Shown: positions 47,207-57,006 of the stretch, one piece after another
Position numbering within the stretch: the first letter of the stretch is position 1
Layout: every line of letters starts with the position of its first letter
NCBI RefSeq assembly: GCF_000001735.4
Contig: NC_003071.7
Span: 16,653,443-16,717,442 of the forward strand
Length of the DNA: 64,000 nt
DNA from: Arabidopsis thaliana
Lineage: Eukaryota; Streptophyta; Magnoliopsida; Brassicales; Brassicaceae
Direction: 5' to 3'
Notes under the pieces: model-generated
The model's input: the letters and a program-made list of their open reading frames with translations, nothing else
The model's database searches: none
What the model was told of the DNA's origin: nothing
Position numbers and translations under genes: made by a program

Positions 47207-48514
47207 TCATCCCAAATGACTCCAAAACTCTCCCAGAAACGTCTTTGCCGCGTCAAGGCTCGGGAAATACGTCGGCTCCATAAATATCTGACTCAGTGAG
47301 TCACACGACTCTTGACTCGCCGTCGCGTTCATCTCCGCACTTCCCATCATAGCCGCCACTAACTGCCTATACCCAAAGAAGAAACTCTTCGCCGCCGCTT
47401 CCACCGCTTGCATCCCCTGAAGCAAATGAATCTTATCGCACTCTGTCTTCCTCGCGTAAAGCTTCATCGCCGCCTCTTGTAATCTTGGTCCTCCGGTTGG
47501 ATCTACCTCAACCGCCAAGACCGCCGGTACTTTCTGTCTCAGATCTTTCGACATCTTCATCATCTCCACTAATCCTTTAGATCTGAAACAAAACGCATCG
47601 TTTTTACCCGTCGATTTGATCTGTAACTGTTTCTTCAATTTCAAAAAATCTTCCGGATCCATCAACATATGAAGATCTTCAATCTCCGCTAAAATTTTCC
47701 AGATCTTCTCCAGCAAGTAAACATCGTTTGAAGCTTTTCCGAATTTCTCTTCTTCGATACTTGAGACGATTCGATTCAGAAGATTTCCAGATGCGTAGAT
47801 CCACGATTCGAGGATCTGGTGAATGATATAGAGAGTTTGATTCTCGTGATTATCGATATGATCTGCGTATGGATTATCCTTGAGGCTATAGATCTCGTTT
47901 GGTCGGCAAATCGCATCGTACCGGAGATTTGGTTTTCCGGCGATGTTTTGTTCACCGAGTCCGAGCGTGTACTTACACCGACTCATCTCGTTATCGATCG
48001 TATATAAGATCTTCTTCCCCAAAGCCTCTGATCTCCTCCACGTAGCTAGCTGCGGTAACAAACTCAACGAACTCCGTCCACCGCCGACCGGAGCCTCCGC
48101 TGATATACCTTCTTCTTCTTCATCTTCGCAGATCGCTGCTACAAGCTGGATCTGCTTCGTGATGAGAGAATCTAGCCTCCGGTTCCATTCACGGTGGTTG
48201 ATGTACGGTCTAGTATCAGAACAAACGGCGAAAACTAATCTGAAACTGATCTCCAAAGCTTGAAGAGCTGGTTTGAGAATCGGCTCTGATGTCCATTGAG
48301 GAAAATCACGAGATGACCAGAGCTTTCTTAGCTCAGGGAGACGAAGGTAAAGCTCGTAAGCAGAGCAAAGAGCAGGTGCTGAACATGAGATCGGAGATGA
48401 AACAGGGACGATTTTGAACGGTGATGGAATAGTTACGTGAAGCTTTGAAGAAAGCTTAGGTGAGTTTGGTAAATCTGATGATACCATCTTCCTCTTCCAA
48501 TCCATATCAACCAT
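47207..48514 (-). CDS. HSPRO2: HSPRO2, ortholog of beet nematode-resistance protein Hs1pro-1
   Basis: Single-exon gene, 435 residues. The family has Hs1pro-1 N- and C-terminal domains; Arabidopsis HSPRO1/2 interact with the SnRK1 kinase complex and support basal defence, with fast induction by stress and salicylate (family knowledge). The N-terminus MVDMDWKRKMVSSDLPNSPK is followed by the block LPELRKLWSSRDFPQW. The centre is helical (EKIWKILAEIEDLHMLMDPE) and the C-terminus FLGEFWSHLG is as expected. No membrane span or signal peptide. A TATA box lies about 100 bases upstream, and the leader holds a GT-rich tract. The duplicate HSPRO1 lies on chromosome 3. Confidence 0.97.
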   Translation of the reverse strand: MVDMDWKRKMVSSDLPNSPKLSSKLHVTIPSPFKIVPVSSPISCSAPALCSAYELYLRLPELRKLWSSRDFPQWTSEPILKPALQALEISFRLVFAVCSDTRPYINHREWNRRLDSLITKQIQLVAAICEDEEEEGISAEAPVGGGRSSLSLLPQLATWRRSEALGKKILYTIDNEMSRCKYTLGLGEQNIAGKPNLRYDAICRPNEIYSLKDNPYADHIDNHENQTLYIIHQILESWIYASGNLLNRIVSSIEEEKFGKASNDVYLLEKIWKILAEIEDLHMLMDPEDFLKLKKQLQIKSTGKNDAFCFRSKGLVEMMKMSKDLRQKVPAVLAVEVDPTGGPRLQEAAMKLYARKTECDKIHLLQGMQAVEAAAKSFFFGYRQLVAAMMGSAEMNATASQESCDSLSQIFMEPTYFPSLDAAKTFLGEFWSHLG

Positions 48515-48610
48515 TTTTATTTTTTTAAGGTCTGTGTTTTTTTTGGTGTGTGTGTTTGTGTTTGTGTGTTAAATTTTGAATTTGAGGATGAGTTTAGGAT
48601 ACGAGGAGAG

Positions 48611-48618
48611 TATATATA
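48611..48618 (-). promoter_or_regulatory. TATA box of HSPRO2
   Basis: TATATATA lies about 97 bases upstream of the minus-strand ATG. Confidence 0.5.
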
Positions 48619-50854
48619 GAGAGAAATGTGGATAGAGGATGGGGACGAGAAAAAAGGCGTGTGGAATAATACCGACGCGACTGATTTGAAAGTCAGCGTA
48701 GAAACGCGGTCTCCTTTTTAAAAAAAAAAAAAACCAGTACTGTGGATTAATTTCAGGATAATCTTTTTTTCGTTTTTTGGCTTTATATTGCTTTTTGAAC
48801 TGTTTTCTATGAAAGGTAAATGCCTGATGATTAGTCGAATGTTCAGTAATCTGATTTCTAAGGAAATATCGAATATTTTCTCGTTTTTGGTAAGATATTA
48901 TCTTTTAATAAAAGTTAAAGTTAAAACACACAGTCATGTTCATAACATGTTAATACATATATAGAAATGTTTTATTTGATGATATATGCGATGTAGTATA
49001 ACATTTAGGGGTTGATCGATAAGAATATAAAATTTTCTGCAAATACATTTTTGAAAGTCAGTCATGCGTTATGGGTTGTCACTTATGAGCAATATTTACA
49101 AGCTGTAGATAGTTTTTGATCGAAGCAAATATATAATAATTTTGATAGTTGTCGATCTACAGCTACAAGTTCAACTAATCATGCACATGGTGTTTTGAAT
49201 ATATATCAACAATCGTAAAACATAACAGGTGTCATGTACCACATAAAACTGAAAGAAAACAATGTTTTAGTTGCAAATATGAAAAACGTCATTTATTTTC
49301 TATAATGAATTGAATAGAAAAAGAGAGAAAAATCACGTATTTGTTTATGTATATTTATGTATAAAACGGACAAAATTGTGAAATTTTAGTAGCGTAATGA
49401 CGGGCAATTAAAGAAACTCAAGAAAGCATAAACTTAAATTCGCAACACTAGAGATTTTAATACATGTTTGATGTTTCCCTACAAAAGTTATAAAAGCTCT
49501 ATCTATAAGGTCAAACAATTAGGATAATACTTGCAAGTAGGAGCATTATAAGACAAATATACGTTACGATAAAATTATTGCTCAAAATTAAATTTGGATA
49601 CTAGAAAAGTGTATAGTCCGCAGTTTTCACAAATATAGTGTCCCCTAAATTAGTACTGTATCGTGTTATCAGTATTTGAAACGCGTATATAATAAAAATG
49701 ACTATTTTTTATTGTAGTGTGGATAAGCATTTAGACGGTGCCGTGTTATGAATTGAAAAAGGAATGGCACATGGAAGTAGGAGGAATATAGATGCGAAGC
49801 TTATCCAAAATATGTGAGGAAGGTTGGAGTTTGGTCTCACTTAATCTTCTAATAGTGTTTTACTTGGAAGCTGTCGTTTCCTTTGACTTTGGTTTTTCTT
49901 TTTTCTTTTCCAGTTCAATATTCTAATCTCACCGATTTTTTTGTTTATTTATTATATACGATAGATAAATTTTGATTGTAATAAGACTGTTTTGAGATTT
50001 CTTCACCAAATCTCTTTTAAGTGCATGAAATATATTTTTTGTGACCAAGACTTTCATGGATGTTTCTGTTAATTTATCGGTACATTGGATATTGAATTTA
50101 ATTAATACTATCAGTTGGAAACGGTTCGAGTGAAGACAGACCATTTCTTCCATTACATATTAGACATTAGACAAGTAGATTATAACAAAGGACAAATGAT
50201 TATATAGTTTGAAATACAAATTAGTGGTCTATAATCTTCTTTATGTTAAGAGTTTTCTTTTCAAATAACTACTTATGTTTTAATTGGTATTGTTTACATC
50301 TATTTTACGTACGTCACTTGTTTGCACTTTGCACTGATCAAAGCCATCTTTAACAATAACGTTTTTCTACAACCAATTACACCCGCCTAGTAAATTCGAG
50401 ACACATATTCTCTTTAAAAAGAATAAAATGTTACAACTAGTAAATTCGAGGCATTAGTCTTACCCTAAAACCAACTTTTTATATATGTTAATAAATACAC
50501 TTTCTTTAGCTATATTGTTTTGGTTACTGAATCATTCCACTATTCATATCATTTAATATACATCCTATACTATTACGTTTTAAAAAAAATATATATATAT
50601 GAAAAGTATGCAAAGAAGTTTGTAGATTGACGACAAAAAAAAAAAAAAAAAAATGTAGATTGTCTGCTTATTTTCTATTTTCCTTCCTCATTCCTTAACT
50701 TTGAATTCAAATAACTAAAATAAGTCATCTTTTGAGGAAAAAGAAATTTAGTGCATATATAAAAGAATATATCACATCCACATATATGGTTAGTAATAGA
50801 TATATGGATATCATTGATATCTTCTTTTTATGTAAACCATCAATATATGAAAGT

Positions 50855-50883
50855 ATGAAACAAGCAACCACCGGTCCATATTA
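50855..50883 (+). repeat. Direct repeat, left copy
   Basis: 29 bases, AACAAGCAACCACCGGTCCA core; identical in 28 of 29 bases to 51681-51709. It lies about 460 bases upstream of the microprotein ORF. Confidence 0.9.
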
Positions 50884-51135
50884 GTCATGCAAATTACATT
50901 AACATTATTATAATTACATAAATAATCACAACGAATAATGGAATGCATATCTAACAAATACTGTATATTATTACTAGTAGTAAATATCACAATTCAGTTT
51001 CTGGAGTATTTTAGAAAGTTACGATATGGCAAACAAGCAATAAAACACCATAAATGTAAACATTTCCAATTTTTAGTTCATCTTTATTAATAACAAAATG
51101 TAAACTTACCAACTGTTGTTGATGTAATTACAAAA

Positions 51136-51211
51136 ATGTAAAGTTAGTTTTCACCAAAATAAATAAATGTAAAGTTAGTTTTCACCAAAAAAAAAAAAAT
51201 GTAAAGTTAGT
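51136..51211. repeat. Tandem repeat, about 31-bp unit
   Basis: ATGTAAAGTTAGTTTTCACC followed by an A-rich tail, repeated at 51136 and 51167, with a truncated third copy at 51199. It ends 15 bases before the TATA box of the microprotein ORF. Confidence 0.85.
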
Positions 51212-51225
51212 GACCACAATACATG

Positions 51226-51233
51226 TATATAAG
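51226..51233 (+). promoter_or_regulatory. TATA box of the microprotein ORF
   Basis: TATATAAG lies 84 bases upstream of the ATG at 51317, followed by a purine-rich leader (AATAATAAGAAGAAGAAAAA) typical of Arabidopsis 5' UTRs. Confidence 0.5.
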
Positions 51234-51316
51234 TATTGAACTGTACACGAGAATAATAAGAAGAAGAAAAACAAGTTTAGAAGGATTAGAGATTGGTGGT
51301 GTGGTGAAGATCGAAG

Positions 51317-51463
51317 ATGATAAAAATAGTTGAGAATTATTTGTCAGAAATCATTGGCTTATCGTTGGGCGTCCTCATCGTAATCCTTGTTTGGTCCTTG
51401 TATGGCTCTTATATACGTCGCACGTGCTGTTGCTGTGTTAAGTCTAATGACTCTAATGCATAA
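51317..51463 (+). CDS. Candidate membrane microprotein, 48 residues, Cys-rich tail
   Basis: An ATG-to-TAA frame of 49 codons. A hydrophilic N-terminus (MIKIVENYLSE) leads into a hydrophobic helix of about 18 residues (IIGLSLGVLIVILVWSLYG). Then come two arginines and a four-cysteine cluster (RRTCCCC) and a short polar tail (VKSNDSNA). The layout, one transmembrane span then basic residues and clustered cysteines, fits a small S-acylated membrane protein. Supporting signs are a TATA box 84 bases upstream, a purine-rich leader and a drop to AT-rich DNA after the stop. I do not recognise the family. It lies between near-identical direct repeats. Function unknown; it may be an annotated small gene of the AT2G40004 type. 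Confidence 0.6.
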   Translation: MIKIVENYLSEIIGLSLGVLIVILVWSLYGSYIRRTCCCCVKSNDSNA

Positions 51464-51680
51464 CTGTTGTCATTTTGCTGCTTCCAACTATGTTCTTGTT
51501 ATTTCTTTTTAATTTACCTACAAAATAGCAGATCGAAAGTTCTTTTGCTTTATCATATTGTAACTCTATTTTCTATCTAAGTATTCATTGAAATTATACG
51601 ACTATGCAATTTCCCTTTTTTCCTTTAACTTTTATTTTTCATTTTCTTCGACTTCGATATTCCATCTCATAGGTTTATAT

Positions 51681-51709
51681 ATGAAACAAGCAACCACCGG
51701 TCCACATTA
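51681..51709 (+). repeat. Direct repeat, right copy
   Basis: 28 of 29 bases match 50855-50883. The copies flank the microprotein ORF in the same orientation, 826 bases apart. Confidence 0.9.
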
Positions 51710-52581
51710 ACTAACTTATACAATACATTTACATTTATATATGGTCAAATAACTTCTATACTGTAATATCTTTCCCCAATTTTTTCATGTTCGACCTAAA
51801 TTATTACGTCTCATATATAGGATTTGGACTTGTGTAGTATAATTTCACATGCACGTTAGGAACGATCATTAGAAAAAATTGAACCTGTCTATCTCACCCA
51901 TATTCTTGATAGTAACTTTTTAAAAACGTATTTGAAGAAATAGATATTAATTTTGTCGAACATTTGTGTTATATATATAAAACAAATGAGTTATGCAAAA
52001 GGTATTCATAAATTCTTTAAGAAAGGATATAGTATTATAGGATGGGGTTATATAAGTATCAAACGGAGATGGTGTTACTTGTTAGAATTCCTTTCACGTT
52101 TACGATAAGTCTTTCCCACTCTTTTAAAAAAAAGTTTAATTCGCCTTTATACGTAATAGTCTTTTTCCTTATACTTCTTCCCTTAAACGTTATTTACACA
52201 AAAAGAAAACAGTGACATCGTATATTTCCCACTAGAAAAAAGAAAAGAAGAAAAGTCTAGTTATTGTTTATCGCTATTATATTTTGGATTTATAACGCTA
52301 TAGATTATTGCATGTTTGGCTAAAAACTAAACATTTTAAGTCTCACGTTTACATTATTGACACACAGTTGGAAAAATCAAGCGTACACAAAGATTATCGA
52401 ACTAATTTATTGTGTGTTTCTTTATTTTTGACTGGGAATAATTTCATCGTCAACACGAAAAAGGATAATACCTAAAAAAATGTGATATTCCAAAAATAAA
52501 TAAAGGAATGGAGTCTAAATCGGGGCCTGGCTTCCATCCGTTTGGGCAACCAATGAGGTGGATTCGCGCGTCAGAAAATGA

Positions 52582-52702
52582 CACGTGGGATTCGTCATGT
52601 GGCCATTCACCAACTTGGTCCAAGACTCTATCATCCGTTCCCAACTGCCACGTGCTCGAAACAGAGCAAGTTAACGGTTCCAAGAACATGAATACACGTG
52701 GC
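52582..52702. promoter_or_regulatory. Cluster of three ABRE/G-box motifs
   Basis: CACGTGG at 52582-52588, CACGTG at 52649-52654 and CACGTGGC at 52695-52702, within a block clearly richer in G and C than its flanks. A CCAAT motif lies at 52548. Clusters of this kind mark ABA- or light-responsive plant promoters (established), but no supported coding start lies within several hundred bases on either side. Confidence 0.45.
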
Positions 52703-53031
52703 ATGACAGCTGAAATTCTGATTGGCTTTCACGTTTATCTACGCCGCTGATTAATCCACTTGGATTGGATGGGCCATCACCAGCTAACCTTTATTTTTAT
52801 TTTTACTTTGGTCGAAGAACAACAACCATTTTTTTCCCTAAGTTGTTGCTATAATCGGCATCTATCTTTTTGTTACTATTATTAATTCGTCTAATTCTTA
52901 GCAATGACATCTAAAAAAAAAACAAAGAAAAAAAATTGTCTTCTTCGAATTTATTAAGAGTAGTATAATTAAACAAAAAAATAATAATTATAATGAGCAA
53001 GTGCGTTTGTTTTAGATCGAGAGACACATTT

Positions 53032-53280
53032 CTACGTTGCTTCATCGGATTCGTTTAAATAAAATAAAGTTGTGTAATAGTATTTCTTTACTTTATATAA
53101 TTGTATCAATGGGAAAACAAAAGGTGTTTTAGTTATATTCTTGTTTGTGTATAAACTCATGATTATGGTTATGAAAATTGAAATCATAAAAATAAAAGAA
53201 AGTAGGAGGGAGATAGAGTCAACAAAGGTTGAGCTATCAAAAACAGGTTTCCTCGGAATGAAGCATGTCTCCGGCCGCAT
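53032..53280 (-). CDS. Possible small membrane protein (low support)
   Basis: An 82-codon ATG frame on the minus strand. Residues 1-25 (MRPETCFIPRKPVFDSSTFV) are compositionally coding-like and are followed by a hydrophobic segment (ISLLLSFIFMISIFITIIM). The rest is Lys/Tyr/Thr-rich and AT-driven. No TATA box was clearly placed. It could equally be chance. Confidence 0.2.
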   Translation of the reverse strand: MRPETCFIPRKPVFDSSTFVDSISLLLSFIFMISIFITIIMSLYTNKNITKTPFVFPLIQLYKVKKYYYTTLFYLNESDEAT

Positions 53281-54819
53281 TATCCGACCATTTATCCATT
53301 ATCCATTCCTTTTCAAATCAAAAACCAAATATAATAAATAAATGATTAACAATAATTAATTTGGGTGTTAAGGAAAAAAGGGCTTGTACTCCAGAACCAG
53401 AAGGTACATGCCCAAACCAAAATCTCAGTTTAATTTTTATGTGAAGCCTTAAAGATTTTGGTTGAGCCTCACTAAAACATTATTTAATTGTTTAAACTCA
53501 ATCGAAAATACAATATACTAGAAGACGACTTTAACAGACAACGATACCTGAACAATCAATTACAGTGGTATTTTTTTTATTTCCTTGGTAATTGTATTGA
53601 TTTTCAGTATATCCTGTTTTTTAGTTATAGTTTAACTTGTAAGATACTAAGATGGCATGATTCGGATAAAGTTTGGTATGGGAACACATCACTCTGCCTA
53701 AATTCCTCAATAAATGCCGGAATGAGAAAGATAATATCAAATTATGCATGTGGATGAGATCAAACTCTAATAAACTTATAAAATTCTTTGATGGGACATT
53801 CTTTCGACGGTAACCATATTTCGTCAATCCATGTGATCTCTCCATACACATAATAAGTTTAAAACTGTGAAAAATCTCGTACTAGAGAACAATGACGTTT
53901 GTGGCTATATATCCGCTATTTTTAAAAAGTCGTAACAACTTTGATGTATATCCGTTTGGGAACATGGAAACATCTTCCATTTCTTCTCCTATGTCGGACT
54001 CTTTTTTTGACTTTTACGTGTGCACGAAAATGGATACAACTTGGAATAATACTTATGTCATCGCAAAAACGTATCGTAGAGGAAAGTCCTTATCCACTAA
54101 AAGCCCCGATATTCATTTTTTTTCTTCTAAAATATACAAAAGCTAACTTAATTGACGTTAATCAAGCAACACATTCCTCATTCTTTTTTCTTTTAAATTC
54201 TGATTATTATAATAGACACGACATATTCAACCTTTAACTCCGCAATTCCCACACGCTTATGTTTCTTCGTCTCATGGGAATGCCTCGAATGAGTCTGATC
54301 CATTTTCTTATAGACTTTACTTGTTTTTTTCTGACAATTATCAACAAAAGCATGTTTGTGCTTCTACCAGAGAACAAGGCATGCTTAACCCCTTTATTTC
54401 TTCTTTAAACAGTTTATAAATTAACGTAACACTTGATTTAAATTATAATCTGATTTTATTATGAGGATAGGCTATGCAATTTTCTAAAAGAGTTTTTAAT
54501 AATTTGATGATATTTTGTGATATGTATCTAAGGAAAGTTTGTAGTATAATTCAGATAGTATATAATATGATATAAATAGATAATAAAATAATATAATTCA
54601 GAAAGTTTGTTATAGGTGAGGTTTGGCACTTCAAAATCAAACCATCATTTGGACTAAGCAAGGCTGCAACCTTTTAAAGATAGATCTACACACCAACCAA
54701 CATAGTTGCTATGCGCGACGAAAGAAAGAAGATAAGTGAAGGAATGAAACATATATTCTATGAAGTAAAATCTGAAATATTATGTAAAGTAGACTGTGCT
54801 TTTGGTTATATAGCTGAAA

Positions 54820-54957
54820 CTAACCAAACTTGTTATATGTTGGATATGTTCCTGTCATAGTTGCTGGAGTATTGTCTGTTTGAGCTATTGAAACCTTTAC
54901 TGAAGAAGATGAAATATACTCATTTGCGTAGTTACTGACAGAATCAGACAATGACAT
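54820..54957 (-). CDS. Possible 45-residue small protein (low support)
   Basis: A minus-strand ATG at 54957 in good context (AACAATGTC) opens a 45-codon frame ending TAG at 54820. It begins MSLSDSVSNYANEYISSSS and ends MTGTYPTYNKFG. A stop lies in frame shortly upstream, so the ATG is the true start of the frame. Composition is polar Ser/Thr/Asn/Tyr, unlike translations of random AT-rich DNA. No signal peptide. The family is not recognised; it could be a last exon or a remnant. Confidence 0.3.
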   Translation of the reverse strand: MSLSDSVSNYANEYISSSSVKVSIAQTDNTPATMTGTYPTYNKFG

Positions 54958-55135
54958 TGTTAACCAATATAATTGGGTTCAGAAAATTCCTCAACGGAGA
55001 GAAATTAAAACCAGAAAGGTAGTTTTGATGAAGAAACAAAATATCCATAAACGTAACAAAGAAATTCTGAACGTGAAAGTTTTAAAGGTCCATAAAATAA
55101 ATAGGAAAGGCTGGCAAAAGATAAGACGGTGTATT

Positions 55136-57006
55136 TTAACCGAACAGATCAAATCCCATGTCCCCATCAGACTCTTCTGCAGCTTCTTCCTCAACAGCTA
55201 CTGCCACCACTGCTCCACCAGACTCTCCTGAAACCGGTGCAGCCACTGCAACTGCAAACTTGGTTGGATCCTGATCCATAAATGTACAGTTAACAAACAA
55301 TTTCATGACTACTAATCCCAATATCTGAAACGCAAAATGAAAGAGGACAAACCTTTAGGAACTCCTTCACATTCTCAGCCTGAGGGAAAGAGTACTCAGT
55401 AGCTAAGGCAACAGCAAGAACGTTCTTGTAAGCATTGAGGAACATGTGAGGCGCAGCTGCTACGGTTGGGTAAGAGATTGCAAGAGAAAGCGCAGTGATC
55501 ATCGAGACACCAGCTGCAAACTTCTCAACAAGGTCGTCTTCAGTGAGGTTAAGCACTTCAGGGTTAAACACTGACCCATTATCGTAGACTGACTCAACAA
55601 CGAGACCATACGAAAAGGGCCTGATTCCAAGCTTGGCAAGAAGCGCAGCCTCGGATGAACCGACTTTGTCGCCTTTCTTGATGAGCTCCACAGGGGTTAT
55701 GATCTCAACCGTACCTTTGTTGATTTTGGTTGGAATGTTAAGCACCTGGAAGAAGGAGGTCTGTGAAGGGTCAAGACCAGTGTTGCCTGGTTGCACGACC
55801 ACATCAATTGGAGCGACTAAACCTACACGAGCAGGAGCTCCAACCTGTCAAAAAAAGGACAATGAATTTCTCATCAATTAACAGTACAAGACTAAGTTGA
55901 AAAAATCAATCAATCCAACAACATGAAAGGACGCTACAAAAATGTGAGCCTAGGAAACTAGTAGACTCTCAAGTAAGTTTCTTGAATGTGGTTGCGTTTC
56001 AAGACAGAAAATAGAGGTTTTGAGTTCCAATTTAAACCAAAATGCAAACTTTATCACCTATCCACCTTACAAGTTAATAACCTAAAGCCATAGGTTAAAG
56101 GATGATCATAAACTGACTAAATCATCAAGTAACAGTAGAAGCTAAAAATAAACCAATCAATCAAAACACAAAACAGAAACTACAAATGTCGTCTCCTCAA
56201 ACCTCAATGAACCAAAATAACTAGTACTATAATCTAATCAACCCTATTTGCTTGGAAAGTGAAAGTTTGCATTTGTGTTTAAAATCGAATAATACAACAC
56301 CTTGCATTCTTGCTTACTTAGAGATAATCAGATACAGCATAAAACTAACCAAACTAAGTAATAAACCAATCAATGAAAATGTAATCTCCTCAAAGCTCAA
56401 CGAATCATAATAATCTCAATTAGAATGTGGCTGCATTTTAAGCAAGAACACATATGATTTCATTTCAAACTCAAAAATACAAACTTTCACTTTCCAAGCT
56501 ATCAATCCATATTTGAACTCTACTAAAGCTTAACAACAACAATAACATCAATTGAGCCAAAGAAACAAACCTTGTACTTAGCAACCTCTTCACTGACTTC
56601 CTTCAAGTCACCCTTAGTGAAGATCAACCCAACATTCCCCTGTTAAATAGATTCTAACACCAAACCAAATCAAATTCTCCACAAAACCAAAAAATCAATA
56701 CTTTATATCCAAATGAAAACAAACTATTCAAGACAAGAGAAATGAAACCTGAAGAAGAGGAAGGAGACTGAGGAAAGCTTGATTGCCAGTTTTATCAGCA
56801 TGAATCCTCACAGATCTCTTCATCATTGTGTTCTTCCCCATCAAAACAACTGAATCACCTCGTAAACCTTTCCTTATGTTCTGAAGCTGAGTTGATCCAA
56901 CATTGTCAGCTGCAACGACAAGAATCTGAGAGTACTCATTCAAAAGCTGACAAAGCTTTGAATCGTAAACGATCTTCTTCTCCGCCTTTGTTGCTTTCAC
57001 CGCCAT
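55136..57006 (-). CDS. RPP0A: 60S acidic ribosomal protein P0 (P0-1)
   Basis: Ribosomal stalk base protein (uL10 family) that anchors the P1/P2 dimers and recruits elongation factors. Minus-strand exons: 57006-56749, 56639-56571, 55844-55353 and 55270-55136, giving 317 residues. The start is [11 protein letters not shown]; the upstream in-frame extension lacks an ATG. The L10 domain spans about 1-190. The acidic C-terminus ends with the family tag [11 protein letters not shown], preceded by an Ala/Val/Glu-rich hinge ([15 protein letters not shown]). Intron 2 (56570-55845) is long and carries diverged direct and inverted repeats. It shares a divergent, site II-rich promoter with the next gene. 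Confidence 0.97.
55845..56570 (-). repeat. Repeat-bearing long intron of RPP0A
   Basis: Contains a 20-bp perfect inverted repeat (GCTTGGAAAGTGAAAGTTTG at 56250-56269, complement at 56480-56499). It also has diverged direct repeats: GAATGTGG(T/C)TGC-type sequence near 55985 and 56423, and CTCCTCAAA(C/G)CTCAA near 56196 and 56390. Confidence 0.7.

Larger units (their letters stand above)
48515..51225. other. HSPRO2 promoter and gene-poor region
   Basis: The HSPRO2 leader with a GT-rich tract (complement of about 48545-48566) and TATA box comes first. The rest is AT-rich, with no ORF of note, an A19 run near 50635-50653, the first copy of a 29-bp repeat (50855-50883), and a 31-bp tandem repeat near the right end (51136-51211). 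Confidence 0.5.
51464..55135. other. Gene-poor region between the microprotein ORF and RPP0A
   Basis: AT-rich, with these islands: the right copy of the direct repeat (51681-51709), a GC-richer block with three ABRE/G-box motifs (52500-52760), a possible small membrane ORF (53032-53280, -) and a possible 45-residue ORF (54820-54957, -). No long coding region. Confidence 0.5.

Noticed and set aside
55845..56570. Box C/D snoRNA in the RPP0A intron
   Set aside because: A TTGATGA-like C box occurs on the minus strand, but no CTGA box follows at the proper distance.
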